NCBI GenBank assembly: GCA_944389115.1
Contig: CALXLE010000013.1
Location: 1 to 43,928 of the forward strand
Reading direction: 5' to 3'
Length of the DNA stretch: 43,928 bases
From: an uncultured Spirochaetaceae bacterium
Lineage (GTDB): Bacteria > Spirochaetota > Spirochaetia > Sphaerochaetales > Sphaerochaetaceae
In this document: piece after piece, positions 34,387-42,184 of the stretch
How positions within the stretch are numbered: position 1 is the first letter of the stretch
Layout: each line of letters starts with the position of its first letter
The notes under the pieces: generated by a model
What the model was told of the DNA's origin: nothing
Database searches by the model: none
What the model saw: only the letters and a program-made list of their open reading frames with translations
Made by a program: the position numbers and the translations under genes

Positions 34387-35892
34387 ATGTATGATCTCAT
34401 CATAAAAAATGGGCTTGTGATAACTTCTGAATATAGCAGTTATATGGATATTGCAATTAAAGATGGAAAAATTGCGGATATCAAGGAAAAAGGGAAACTG
34501 GAGAACTATGAGTCGAAAGAGATTTTTGATGCATCTGGAAAGCATGTGATCCCAGGCCTTGTTGAACCGCACATGCACATAAAAGCACCCCTTGGCGGTG
34601 TCGTCGACATTATGGATTTTGATACAGCAAGCGAATGCGCAGCCTATGGAGGAATAACATCCTACATTGATTTCACATCAACGCTTCCCGGAGATTCTCT
34701 TCCAGATGCTGTCGAGTACCGGAAAAAGGAGATGGAGATCTCCACGCTTGACTATGCCTGCCACTGCAAGGTTGTAAATCTTGTATCGTCAGAGCTTGCG
34801 GCTCAGGCTGCGATTGCGGAAGTCAGATACAAAGCATCAGGCTCGGAAGAGGACAAGAAAAAACTTGAGGAAGCTGAGAAAAAGGTCAATGACGCTGTCC
34901 AGGCCAGGCTTTCAGAGATTCCCGGAATAATAAAGGAAAAGAAGATACCGACATTCAAGTTCTTCATGACATACAGGAAGGCCAATGTGATGATCGATGA
35001 TACATACCTTCTTCAGGCCATGGAGATTGCAAGGGACAATGGCGGAAGATGCGGTTTCCATGCAGAGAACAATGCAATTGCGGAGTTCAATGAGGCAAAA
35101 TTCGCAGAGGAAGGGAAACTTGACTGGGAATACTTCCCCGAATGCAAGGGAAATATCTGCGAGGCAGAGGCTGTCAACAGGGTCATATCATATGCAGAGA
35201 TGCTTAAGGCACCTATCTACTTCTTCCATATCACAACAAAGGAATCGGTAGATCTGATCAGAGCGGCCCAGAAACGCGGTGTTGATGTCATTGCGGAGAC
35301 CTGTTCTCACTATTTGATGTTTACAAAGGACAAGAACAAAGGAAATGATGGCATTCTTTATCTTATGAGCCCTCCGTTAAGGACCAGGAAGGATCAGGAT
35401 GCGCTCTGGGAGGCTCTCAAGGACGGAACTCTAAGCCTCGTATCATCAGACAACTGCACTTTCACACGAAAGCAGAAGGAAGCTCCTCTTGTGAATGGAG
35501 TCCATGATTTCAGGAAACCTATCAGCGGAGTATCTGGAATAGAGGAAAGATTCACTCTCATGAGATGGGCTGTAGAGAATGGAAAGATACCAGAGAATGA
35601 ATTCGTAAAACTTCTTTCAGAGAATCCAGCAAAGGTCTTCGGGCTCTATCCTAAGAAAGGAGCACTGCTGCCTGGTTCTGATGCGGACATAACAATATAC
35701 GATCCAGAGAAGACAAGCTATCTGAAGAAGGAAGATCTGCACTATCCTGAAGAGCTAGAATACTCCATCTATGAAGAGTTCTCGGCAAAAGGAAAGGTGG
35801 AGGATACTATCAGAAGGGGTGAATTCCTGGTAAGAGATGGCATATATAACAGAAATTCATCCAAAGGCAGGTTCATGGAGAGAACACTTTAA
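34387..35892 (+). CDS. Hydantoinase/dihydropyrimidinase-family amidohydrolase
   Basis: The 501-residue protein belongs to the cyclic amidohydrolase family, which opens hydantoins, dihydropyrimidines or allantoin. Metal ligands are visible: PHMH (His62, His64), a Lys in TFKFFMTY that is carbamylated in the family, GFHAEN, FFHITT and the Asp in SSDNC. GSEEDKKKLEEAEKKV (about residue 155-170) is a charged insert. The strong AGGAGG 7 nt before the ATG at 34387 sets the start; an ATG at 34348 lies within the operator. It faces a racemase and BMP-type importer that share its terminator. No N-carbamoylase is nearby, so the true substrate is open. Confidence 0.85.
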   Translation: MYDLIIKNGLVITSEYSSYMDIAIKDGKIADIKEKGKLENYESKEIFDASGKHVIPGLVEPHMHIKAPLGGVVDIMDFDTASECAAYGGITSYIDFTSTLPGDSLPDAVEYRKKEMEISTLDYACHCKVVNLVSSELAAQAAIAEVRYKASGSEEDKKKLEEAEKKVNDAVQARLSEIPGIIKEKKIPTFKFFMTYRKANVMIDDTYLLQAMEIARDNGGRCGFHAENNAIAEFNEAKFAEEGKLDWEYFPECKGNICEAEAVNRVISYAEMLKAPIYFFHITTKESVDLIRAAQKRGVDVIAETCSHYLMFTKDKNKGNDGILYLMSPPLRTRKDQDALWEALKDGTLSLVSSDNCTFTRKQKEAPLVNGVHDFRKPISGVSGIEERFTLMRWAVENGKIPENEFVKLLSENPAKVFGLYPKKGALLPGSDADITIYDPEKTSYLKKEDLHYPEELEYSIYEEFSAKGKVEDTIRRGEFLVRDGIYNRNSSKGRFMERTL

Positions 35893-35903
35893 ATAAATGT
35901 CAG

Positions 35904-35941
35904 AAAAAGAGCGAGGCTCAAATCAATGCCTCGCTCTTTTT
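35904..35941. terminator. Bidirectional terminator between hydantoinase and racemase
   Basis: AAAAAGAGCGAGGC and its perfect complement form a 14-bp stem with a 10-nt loop; A and T runs on the two sides make it work in both directions. Confidence 0.9.
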
Positions 35942-35963
35942 TCTGTTCTGAAATACCCGCTGA

Positions 35964-36647
35964 TCAGGAATACAATCCAGCTCTTGATACAGTAAACCCA
36001 CCATTCAGCAGCGCTTTAATCTGCTCCACTCCTGCCTTGATGGGGTCGATAATAGGAATGGATGAAAGGGTGCTCAGTTCCTTGCTTATCATAGTCATGC
36101 CTGCGCAGCCAAGGAGCAGAACGTCTGCTCCTTTCTCGATAGCACGGTCCGCAGTCCGTCTGATTGAATCACGCAGGACATCCGGATCACTCATGAAGTC
36201 ATCAATAGGAATCTCAAAAGATTCAACAGAAGCCATACGTGATTCCATGCCATACATCATCACCATCGATTCCATCATCGGCTTTGCCTTCGCAGAGGAT
36301 GCAAGAATGGAAAACCTGAATCCTGTCAGAAGCGCAGTTGAGATTCCTGCCTCCGCTATCCCCACAACAGGAACAGGAGAGACCTCCTTCACCGCATACA
36401 GACAAGGATCCCCCATACAAGCAAGGACTACCCCATCATAAGGGAAATCCGAAAAACTCTTGATATAATCAATTACCTGCGCACCAGCCAGTGTGTAATC
36501 GGAAAAGCTCTCAAGGACATGAGGACTCTTTTCCATTCTCACAACTTCAATGGAGAAACTAGAATCCTCTGCATACGACACCGTATTGCGGATATCCCTG
36601 GTCATCTCCTCTGAGCTGTTTGGATTCACAACGAGTATTCTTTTCAT
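35964..36647 (-). CDS. Asp/Glu/hydantoin racemase family protein
   Basis: The 227-residue protein begins MKRILVVNPNSSEEMTRDI, the typical opening of hydantoin racemases. It has two catalytic-type cysteines, one in VVLACMGDPCL and one in LLLGCAGM, which act as a pair in this cofactor-free family. It would invert the chiral centre of a hydantoin or acidic amino acid. The ATG at 36647 is one base after the permease stop (TGA-T-ATG), so it is translationally coupled to the transporter. The upstream in-frame ATG at 36677 lies inside the permease gene. Confidence 0.85.
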   Translation of the reverse strand: MKRILVVNPNSSEEMTRDIRNTVSYAEDSSFSIEVVRMEKSPHVLESFSDYTLAGAQVIDYIKSFSDFPYDGVVLACMGDPCLYAVKEVSPVPVVGIAEAGISTALLTGFRFSILASSAKAKPMMESMVMMYGMESRMASVESFEIPIDDFMSDPDVLRDSIRRTADRAIEKGADVLLLGCAGMTMISKELSTLSSIPIIDPIKAGVEQIKALLNGGFTVSRAGLYS

Positions 36648-36648
36648 A

Positions 36649-37578
36649 TCATACATCCTTAGGATCGTATGCAGCACCCCAGGTCTTAGGTACGAGAGAA
36701 TGCTTTACCATGATAGTAAGTGCAACTATGGTAACGACATATGGAAGCATCTGCAGGAACTGATAAGGAATTGTCGAACTGACAGTCTGTATACGGAGCT
36801 GAGCGGAATCAGCCGCACCGAATATCAGACAGATCAGCGCTGTGCGTACAGGATCCCATCCACCTACAACACATGCAGCCATTACAATGAATCCACGTCC
36901 GGCAGCCATTCCTCCAGCGGAGAAATACCCGACCTCAGCAAGAGAAAGAACACATCCGCCAAGACAGGCAAAGATACCACTGAGAATAACAGTCTGGTAC
37001 TTTATTCCGATTACAGAAAGACCAGCTGTCGCAGAGGCCTTTGGATTATCGCCAACAGCGCGTACATTGAGTCCCCATCTCGTCTTATAGAGAATATAAG
37101 CTGCAATGAATGGGAGGATGAATGCTATCCAGGTACTTACCGGCTGAGAGAAGAACAGCGGTCCTATTACCGGGATATCATGCATAGAGGCAGGGAATAT
37201 CGTAGGAAATGTCGTTGCCCTGTTCTGCCTTGTTTCCGACATCATGGCAAAGATCATATCCGTAGCGCCGAGAGATACCATATTGATCATAAGACCCGTC
37301 ACAACCTGATTAGCTCTTCTGGAGACTGTGAGGTATGCGACAGCAAGTCCAAGCACAGCACCCACCAGTATCGTCAGAAGAACTGCCAGAAGGAGGCTAT
37401 CAAGATAGTATGACGCAGCAACACCGACCAGTGCTCCAAAAAGCATTATTCCCTCGATACCCATGTTGATAACGCCCGACCGTTCAGCAAAGACCTCACC
37501 AAAAGAAACTACAATAAGAGGAGCCGCCCATCTGAGCGCTGCCTGCAGCCAGTCCACTATGATTGAAAACATACTCAA
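36649..37578 (-). CDS. BMP-type ABC transporter permease (second)
   Basis: The 309-residue hydrophobic protein has about eight to nine membrane helices and the family stretch FAERSGVINMGIEGIMLFGA near the N-terminus, with NVRAVGDNPKASATAG as the coupling-loop region. It resembles the NupQ/YufQ subunits of purine-nucleoside importers of the BPD_transp_2 family. It overlaps the first permease by 4 nt (ATGA). Confidence 0.9.
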   Translation of the reverse strand: MSMFSIIVDWLQAALRWAAPLIVVSFGEVFAERSGVINMGIEGIMLFGALVGVAASYYLDSLLLAVLLTILVGAVLGLAVAYLTVSRRANQVVTGLMINMVSLGATDMIFAMMSETRQNRATTFPTIFPASMHDIPVIGPLFFSQPVSTWIAFILPFIAAYILYKTRWGLNVRAVGDNPKASATAGLSVIGIKYQTVILSGIFACLGGCVLSLAEVGYFSAGGMAAGRGFIVMAACVVGGWDPVRTALICLIFGAADSAQLRIQTVSSTIPYQFLQMLPYVVTIVALTIMVKHSLVPKTWGAAYDPKDV

Positions 37579-38711
37579 ACCTCCCCTTTTGCTGTCTCCA
37601 GCTCTTTGCTTTCACTTTCATCATCTTTGGAATTATCCACAATCTTCTGCTGCCTTCGTCCATCTGCGACACCGACTCCGATAACAAAGAGCATACAGAG
37701 GGCAATGATTATGGAATTCATGGATGAGGATACTCCGGTCTCAATGGACATTGTTGCTCCTCCGGCTTTCAATGCAGCGAAGAATAGTGCTGATGCAATA
37801 ACACCAATAGGATTTCCTCCGGCAAGAAGTGCTACAGCGACACTTTCATATCCTACATTGGTAACAAAATCCATATACACTCTGCGATTAAGTCCCATAA
37901 CCTCAATAGCTCCGGAGAATCCTCCTATGATTGCTCCGAGGACCATTATCTTCACCATCTGCTTTCTGGCATCTACTCCAGCATAATGGGCCGCATGTGG
38001 GTTTGAACCGAGAAGCTTTGTCTGATAGCCGAAAGGAGTATAGTTCAGAATGAAATAGAAAATGAGACATAGCAGAACACCGATGAATGGCCCTGCATGC
38101 AGACTTGATCCTCTCATAAGAATCGGAAGAAGCGCAGAGTCCGCGAATTTCTTCGACATCGGATAGAAAGCCCCTATCTCAGCAATTGGAGGGAAGGCTG
38201 ATACAACCCAGTTCGTGAGATAGATCGCAACATAGCTCAGCATTATCGTACAGGTAACCTCATTCACGCCACGATAAGCCTTCAGGTATCCTGGAATGGC
38301 TCCCCATACTGCGGCAAATGCCATTGCGAAAAGAAAACAGAGCGGAATATGGATAAATGATGGAAGACCAAGATCGAAGACTCCGACAACGGATGCTCCA
38401 ATGGCCCCAAGGTACATATATCCTTCCATTCCGATATTCCATAGTCCTGACTTGATTCCAAGTGCGACACCGATACCACCAAGAAGAAGCGGGGAAGCTC
38501 GTACAAGAACATTGCTTATCGCATAGCGGCTACCAAGAGCTCCTCTGAGCAATGCACCGTATGCAGTGAAGGGATTCGCACCGGATATGGCGATCAGTAT
38601 TCCACTGGCAACAAGCCCCATGAGTATTCCAAGCAATGTGCGGCCGAAAGATACAGCCATATCCCCTAGCAGGGGCAGCCTGATTGTTTTAGATTTTCCT
38701 GATGCATTCAT
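37575..38711 (-). CDS. BMP-type ABC transporter permease (first)
   Basis: The 378-residue protein has about ten membrane helices. GVALGIKSGLWNIGMEGYMYLGA is the matching family stretch, and LLGSNPHAAHYAGVDARK is the coupling loop. It corresponds to NupP/YufP-type subunits and pairs with the second permease as a heterodimer. The C-terminus is a charged tail (DDESESKELETAK). Its ATG overlaps the ATPase end by 4 nt. Confidence 0.9.
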   Translation of the reverse strand: MNASGKSKTIRLPLLGDMAVSFGRTLLGILMGLVASGILIAISGANPFTAYGALLRGALGSRYAISNVLVRASPLLLGGIGVALGIKSGLWNIGMEGYMYLGAIGASVVGVFDLGLPSFIHIPLCFLFAMAFAAVWGAIPGYLKAYRGVNEVTCTIMLSYVAIYLTNWVVSAFPPIAEIGAFYPMSKKFADSALLPILMRGSSLHAGPFIGVLLCLIFYFILNYTPFGYQTKLLGSNPHAAHYAGVDARKQMVKIMVLGAIIGGFSGAIEVMGLNRRVYMDFVTNVGYESVAVALLAGGNPIGVIASALFFAALKAGGATMSIETGVSSSMNSIIIALCMLFVIGVGVADGRRQQKIVDNSKDDESESKELETAKGEV

Positions 38712-40228
38712 TCCTTCACCTCCGCTCTCTGTCCAAGCATCATCTGCCCAATAACATTCTGATCTGCCGATTCCCCATCCAGTTCTCCCATGATCTCACC
38801 ATTGAAAAGAACAATAATGCGATCGCTGAGTGCCATGATTTCCTGAAGCTCGGCGGAAATGAAAAGTACTGCAGCACCTCTGTTGCGCTCTTTAAGAAGC
38901 GTCTCGTGGACATTGGCAACAGCACCAAGGTCCAGTCCCCTTGTCGGATGGGATGCGATATCAAGGACAGGCTCTGGGTCAAGCTCTCTGGCGATAACGA
39001 CCTTCTGCTGGTTGCCTCCGGAAAGATTCCTGACCTTTACATCCTCCGATGGTGTCTTGATATGATACTTCCGGATCATTTCCCTTGCATGCTTCTTTAT
39101 TGTCTTGTATTGAAGCATATGTTTCTGGGCAAAAGGTTTCTCATGATAATCCTTTATGATCATATTATCTGCAATCGAGAAATCAAGGACGAGTCCCGTT
39201 TTCTGCCTATCCTCTGGAATGAAACCAAGGAAGGAAGGATCGGCTATGACTCCTGTTACAGGTTTTCCTTTGATTGAAATAGATCCGCTTGTGATCTTCC
39301 TCAGACCAGCAATGCATTCGGCAAGCTCGCGCTGCCCATTGCCATCAACACCCGCAACGCCAACAATCTCACCAGAGTTGACAGTCAGAGAAAAATTCCT
39401 CAATGCAGGGATTCCCCTTTCATCAACAGCGTTGACATTATGCATCTCGAGAACAGGTTCGCTCTGCGGATATAGAGACCGGGGCTTTCTATCGATTGAT
39501 ATAGGGCGTCCTACCATCATTTCCGCAAGAATGAGCTGATTGGCATCGGATGTCTTTATTGTTCCGATCATCTTGCCATCGCGGATAACGGTGATACGAT
39601 CGGTGATATCCATAACTTCACGGAGCTTATGGCTGATGAATATGACAGAGCAGCCCTTTTTTATAATCTGGCGTATGGCCTGGCAAAGATGATCGCTCTC
39701 AGAAGGAGTAAGAACCGCAGTAGGCTCATCGAGTATCAATACCTTGCAATCCCTATAAAGAGCTTTCAGGATCTCAACCCACTGCTGCTTGCCGACAGGA
39801 AGCCGCCATACTATCTCATCTGGATCGACATAAAGCTGGTATTCCTCGCATAGCTCCTTAAGACGCTTCTTGGCAGGCTCAAGGTCCAGTTTCTGCTTTT
39901 TCTCCTTGATTCCTAGAACCACATTCTCAATGACCGAAAGAGTATCGACAAGCTTGAAATGCTGGTGAACCATGCCAATGCCATTCTCTATAGCCTCATA
40001 CGGAGAGGAAATCTGGACTTCCTTTCCATCAAGAAAAATCTTTCCACTTGTCGGCGGACGAAGACCATAGAGAACATTCATCAGAGTGGTCTTGCCGGCT
40101 CCATTCTCACCAAGCAGACCAAGAACCTCTCCTTTTTTGCAGTCAATGCTGACATGGTCATTCGCTATAACGCCAGGAAACTCAACAGTAATATCTTGCA
40201 TCTGCAGTGCATATCTGTTCTCTTCCAT
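38708..40228 (-). CDS. BMP-type ABC transporter ATPase (duplicated domains)
   Basis: The 506-residue protein has two ABC domains. The first has Walker A GENGAGKTT and a full Walker B (VLILDEPTAVLTPSE). The second has a degenerate P-loop (GVAGVDGNGQREL) but a clear signature LSGGNQQK and HPTRGLD, as usual in nucleoside/sugar importers of this type. In the second Walker B the usual LLIAAQPTRGLD region reads VLDIASHPTRGLD. It energises the two permeases. A GGAGG about 12 nt before the ATG is the only ribosome site seen. Confidence 0.93.
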   Translation of the reverse strand: MEENRYALQMQDITVEFPGVIANDHVSIDCKKGEVLGLLGENGAGKTTLMNVLYGLRPPTSGKIFLDGKEVQISSPYEAIENGIGMVHQHFKLVDTLSVIENVVLGIKEKKQKLDLEPAKKRLKELCEEYQLYVDPDEIVWRLPVGKQQWVEILKALYRDCKVLILDEPTAVLTPSESDHLCQAIRQIIKKGCSVIFISHKLREVMDITDRITVIRDGKMIGTIKTSDANQLILAEMMVGRPISIDRKPRSLYPQSEPVLEMHNVNAVDERGIPALRNFSLTVNSGEIVGVAGVDGNGQRELAECIAGLRKITSGSISIKGKPVTGVIADPSFLGFIPEDRQKTGLVLDFSIADNMIIKDYHEKPFAQKHMLQYKTIKKHAREMIRKYHIKTPSEDVKVRNLSGGNQQKVVIARELDPEPVLDIASHPTRGLDLGAVANVHETLLKERNRGAAVLFISAELQEIMALSDRIIVLFNGEIMGELDGESADQNVIGQMMLGQRAEVKE

Positions 40229-40253
40229 GATGTCTCTAATCCTCCATGATTAT

Positions 40254-40321
40254 GGAAAACCGTAGATTCAATGGGCATCTACGATTTTCCACAATACGGG
40301 AGATGAATGAACAGCTCCCGT
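40254..40321 (-). promoter_or_regulatory. Two hairpins between binding-protein and ATPase genes
   Basis: In the minus-strand RNA a perfect 7-bp stem (ACGGGAG/CTCCCGT, 40296-40321) is followed by a 14-bp stem with one G-U pair (40254-40290). Neither is followed by a clear T run. Such structures often protect the upstream message or reduce read-through, giving more binding protein than ATPase. Confidence 0.5.
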
Positions 40322-40340
40322 AATCGCAACACGATCTTTC

Positions 40341-41309
40341 TCAGTCAGCGATATCGATATTTCCTGCTATGAGATCTGCGATAGCAGCATCGAATATAGC
40401 CTGATCTTCAGGGCTGAGCTCGATGTTGATAACAGGATTGATACCTCCATCAGCCATACCTACGACGTGAGCCTGTCCATCACAGAGTTCACCTGTTGAT
40501 TCAAGGTATCCGAGTGTATCCCAGGCAAATACAACGCTGGCAGCTGTAACATCAGCAGCACCATAATCTACAGCATAATCAGCAACCGCGCCAACAATCC
40601 AAACATTCTGAGAATCCTGAGCAGCTGCAGCAACACCGGCTCCGGCAGCATCAAGGCAAGGGAAGAGCACATCATAACCCTGAGCTATAAGTGCAAGGCT
40701 TGCCTCACGGGCCTTTACAGAGTCTGCCCAGTCACCAGTCGTAACAGCGGTTGTTGTGATTGAAGGATCGACATATTCGATTCCTTTATAGAAGCTTGCC
40801 TCCATCTGGCGGTGCGTATCATAGAACTCTCCTGTGATCATAGCAACCTTACCTGTCTGGGTTGTAAGAGCAGCAAGAACGCCTCCGATGAATCCGGCGT
40901 GGCTGTAGCTGACCGTAGCTGCTGACATATTTGGAAGACCATAGGTATCCGATCCGACAGAGAAGATAAACTCTGTATCTGGGAATTCCTCAGCTACGAT
41001 TGAAACTGACTCGCCGAACTGTCCACCCTGTCCAATGACAATGCTGTATCCCTGCTGAGCAAACTGACGAAGAACCTCGACCTGCTCATTCTGAGCAACA
41101 TTCTCTCTGTAAGCATAGGTGATACCTTTCTCCTCTACAGCCTTCATCATACCTTCGTAAGTGAACTGGTTGAATGCTCTATCTGTGACGAGGCCAGGGA
41201 AAACCATGGCAACGCTTCCTTCCATATTCTTTGCACTCTCGGAAGAGCCACCGGCGAAAGCGGACATTGCAAGGCAGAATACGAGAAACACAACAAATGC
41301 TTTTTTCAT
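40341..41309 (-). CDS. BMP-family substrate-binding protein
   Basis: The 322-residue protein from the ATG at 41309 has a signal peptide (MKKAFVVFLVFCLAMSAFA) and a mature start GGSSES with no lipobox Cys at the cleavage site, so it looks freely periplasmic. The family pattern GLVTDRAFNQFTYEGM, the QGGQFG loop and DTHRQMEASFYKGIEYV mark it as Bmp/Med type, whose members bind nucleosides or similar heterocycles. GGAGG 7 nt before 41309 sets the start; an in-frame ATG at 41351 lies before it. It is the first gene of the importer-racemase operon. Confidence 0.92.
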   Translation of the reverse strand: MKKAFVVFLVFCLAMSAFAGGSSESAKNMEGSVAMVFPGLVTDRAFNQFTYEGMMKAVEEKGITYAYRENVAQNEQVEVLRQFAQQGYSIVIGQGGQFGESVSIVAEEFPDTEFIFSVGSDTYGLPNMSAATVSYSHAGFIGGVLAALTTQTGKVAMITGEFYDTHRQMEASFYKGIEYVDPSITTTAVTTGDWADSVKAREASLALIAQGYDVLFPCLDAAGAGVAAAAQDSQNVWIVGAVADYAVDYGAADVTAASVVFAWDTLGYLESTGELCDGQAHVVGMADGGINPVINIELSPEDQAIFDAAIADLIAGNIDIAD

Positions 41310-41476
41310 ACATTGTCCTCCATATAGTAACTTCAGCTTAAAGTCTAACACGGTAAAATGATGGGGTAAACAATAATTTTTAATTAATTAGATTATTTTT
41401 TTGGTAATTTCTATTGTATATTTTGAGTTTTTCCTCAATTTTTGCATATAAAAGATATCAACAATCAATTTGGGGT
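41310..41476. other. AT-rich region upstream of the importer operon
   Basis: It is very AT-rich and should hold the importer promoter. A possible minus-strand pair is TTTACC, a 17-bp spacer and TAGACT ending about 50 nt before the ATG, but the match is weak. No gene is seen. Confidence 0.3.
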
Positions 41477-41511
41477 AAAAAAAAGAGAGCATATCCATAA
41501 GATTTGCTCCC
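41477..41511 (-). terminator. Strong minus-strand terminator without a clear gene
   Basis: On the minus strand GGGAGCA pairs with TGCTCTC (one G-U), followed by eight T. It would end a transcript coming from about 41520-41870, where no intact gene is seen. Confidence 0.7.
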
Positions 41512-41875
41512 TTGCAAAAACCATAACAGAATAATAATTCTTATTCTTTCAGCTTTTCATCCTGAATATACAGGCTACTCGCATATGAAAATCCTGTCAA
41601 TAATATGGTTTCTGGTTAAAATCCATCAATATCGTGGAATCACTAACAGAGCGGCAGAATCTTTTTCCGCACAATCCAGAACGATTGATCAGTCCCTTCC
41701 TTAACTGCGCCTGAGGAAAGCAGGCCACTTCTGGAGAAATGCAGAGATTCCACAGTATTCCTTGCATAAATCTGCAAAGAACAGGGAAAACCGTCAAATC
41801 CTATACCCCTCCCCTCCGATTGCCATGCAGTACAGCATTGGAAAGAAAATAAGGACAATATGTGCCCATTGCCTA
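41512..41875. other. Stretch with no recognised gene, upstream of an orphan terminator
   Basis: Minus-strand frames of 66 and 71 codons (41597-41797, 41643-41858) overlap in different frames and match nothing I know. It may be a decayed gene or an untranslated RNA. Confidence 0.35.
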
Positions 41876-41904
41876 TTGACTAGCAGAGAAAAGAGACATA
41901 TCAT
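41876..41904 (+). promoter_or_regulatory. Promoter of the metal efflux operon
   Basis: TTGACT (41876-41881), a 17-bp spacer and TATCAT (41899-41904) closely fit sigma-70. The expected start is near 41911, the first base of the palindrome. Confidence 0.65.
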
Positions 41905-41910
41905 CGAATC

Positions 41911-41936
41911 AACAATTAAATAATTGTTTAATTGTT
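41911..41936 (+). promoter_or_regulatory. 26-bp perfect palindrome, likely ArsR/SmtB-type operator
   Basis: AACAATTAAA and TTTAATTGTT are exact complements around TAATTG. The site covers the predicted transcription start. Its AT-rich form with an AATTG core resembles ArsR/SmtB-family operators. Confidence 0.6.
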
Positions 41937-41950
41937 AAAGAGAGAATGTC

Positions 41951-42169
41951 ATGAAGAAGACCTATAATATTGAAGTGGACTGTGCGAACTGCGCAAACAA
42001 GATGGAAGATGCAGCGAGAAGAACAGAAGGTGTCAAGGACTGCACTGTGAACTTCATGATGCAGAAGATGATAGTGGAATTCCAGGAAGGCGCTGACAGG
42101 AACTCCGTCATGGAGAATGTCAGGAACAACTGCAAGAGAGTCGAAAGCGACTGCGAAGTCTTCATCTGA
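41951..42169 (+). CDS. Small heavy-metal-associated (HMA) domain protein
   Basis: The 72-residue protein is a single HMA fold: beta-strand TYNIEVDC, the metal site CANC, helix, then VKDCTVNFMMQKMIVEF. The site is DCANC, with a second nearby Asp/Cys set, as in Zn/Cd-type domains (the Cu type is usually MTCxxC). It probably hands metal to, or serves as the detached N-terminal domain of, the ATPase 15 nt downstream. A weak GAGAGAA lies before the ATG. Confidence 0.9.
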   Translation: MKKTYNIEVDCANCANKMEDAARRTEGVKDCTVNFMMQKMIVEFQEGADRNSVMENVRNNCKRVESDCEVFI

Positions 42170-42184
42170 TAAGAGGTAACTAAG

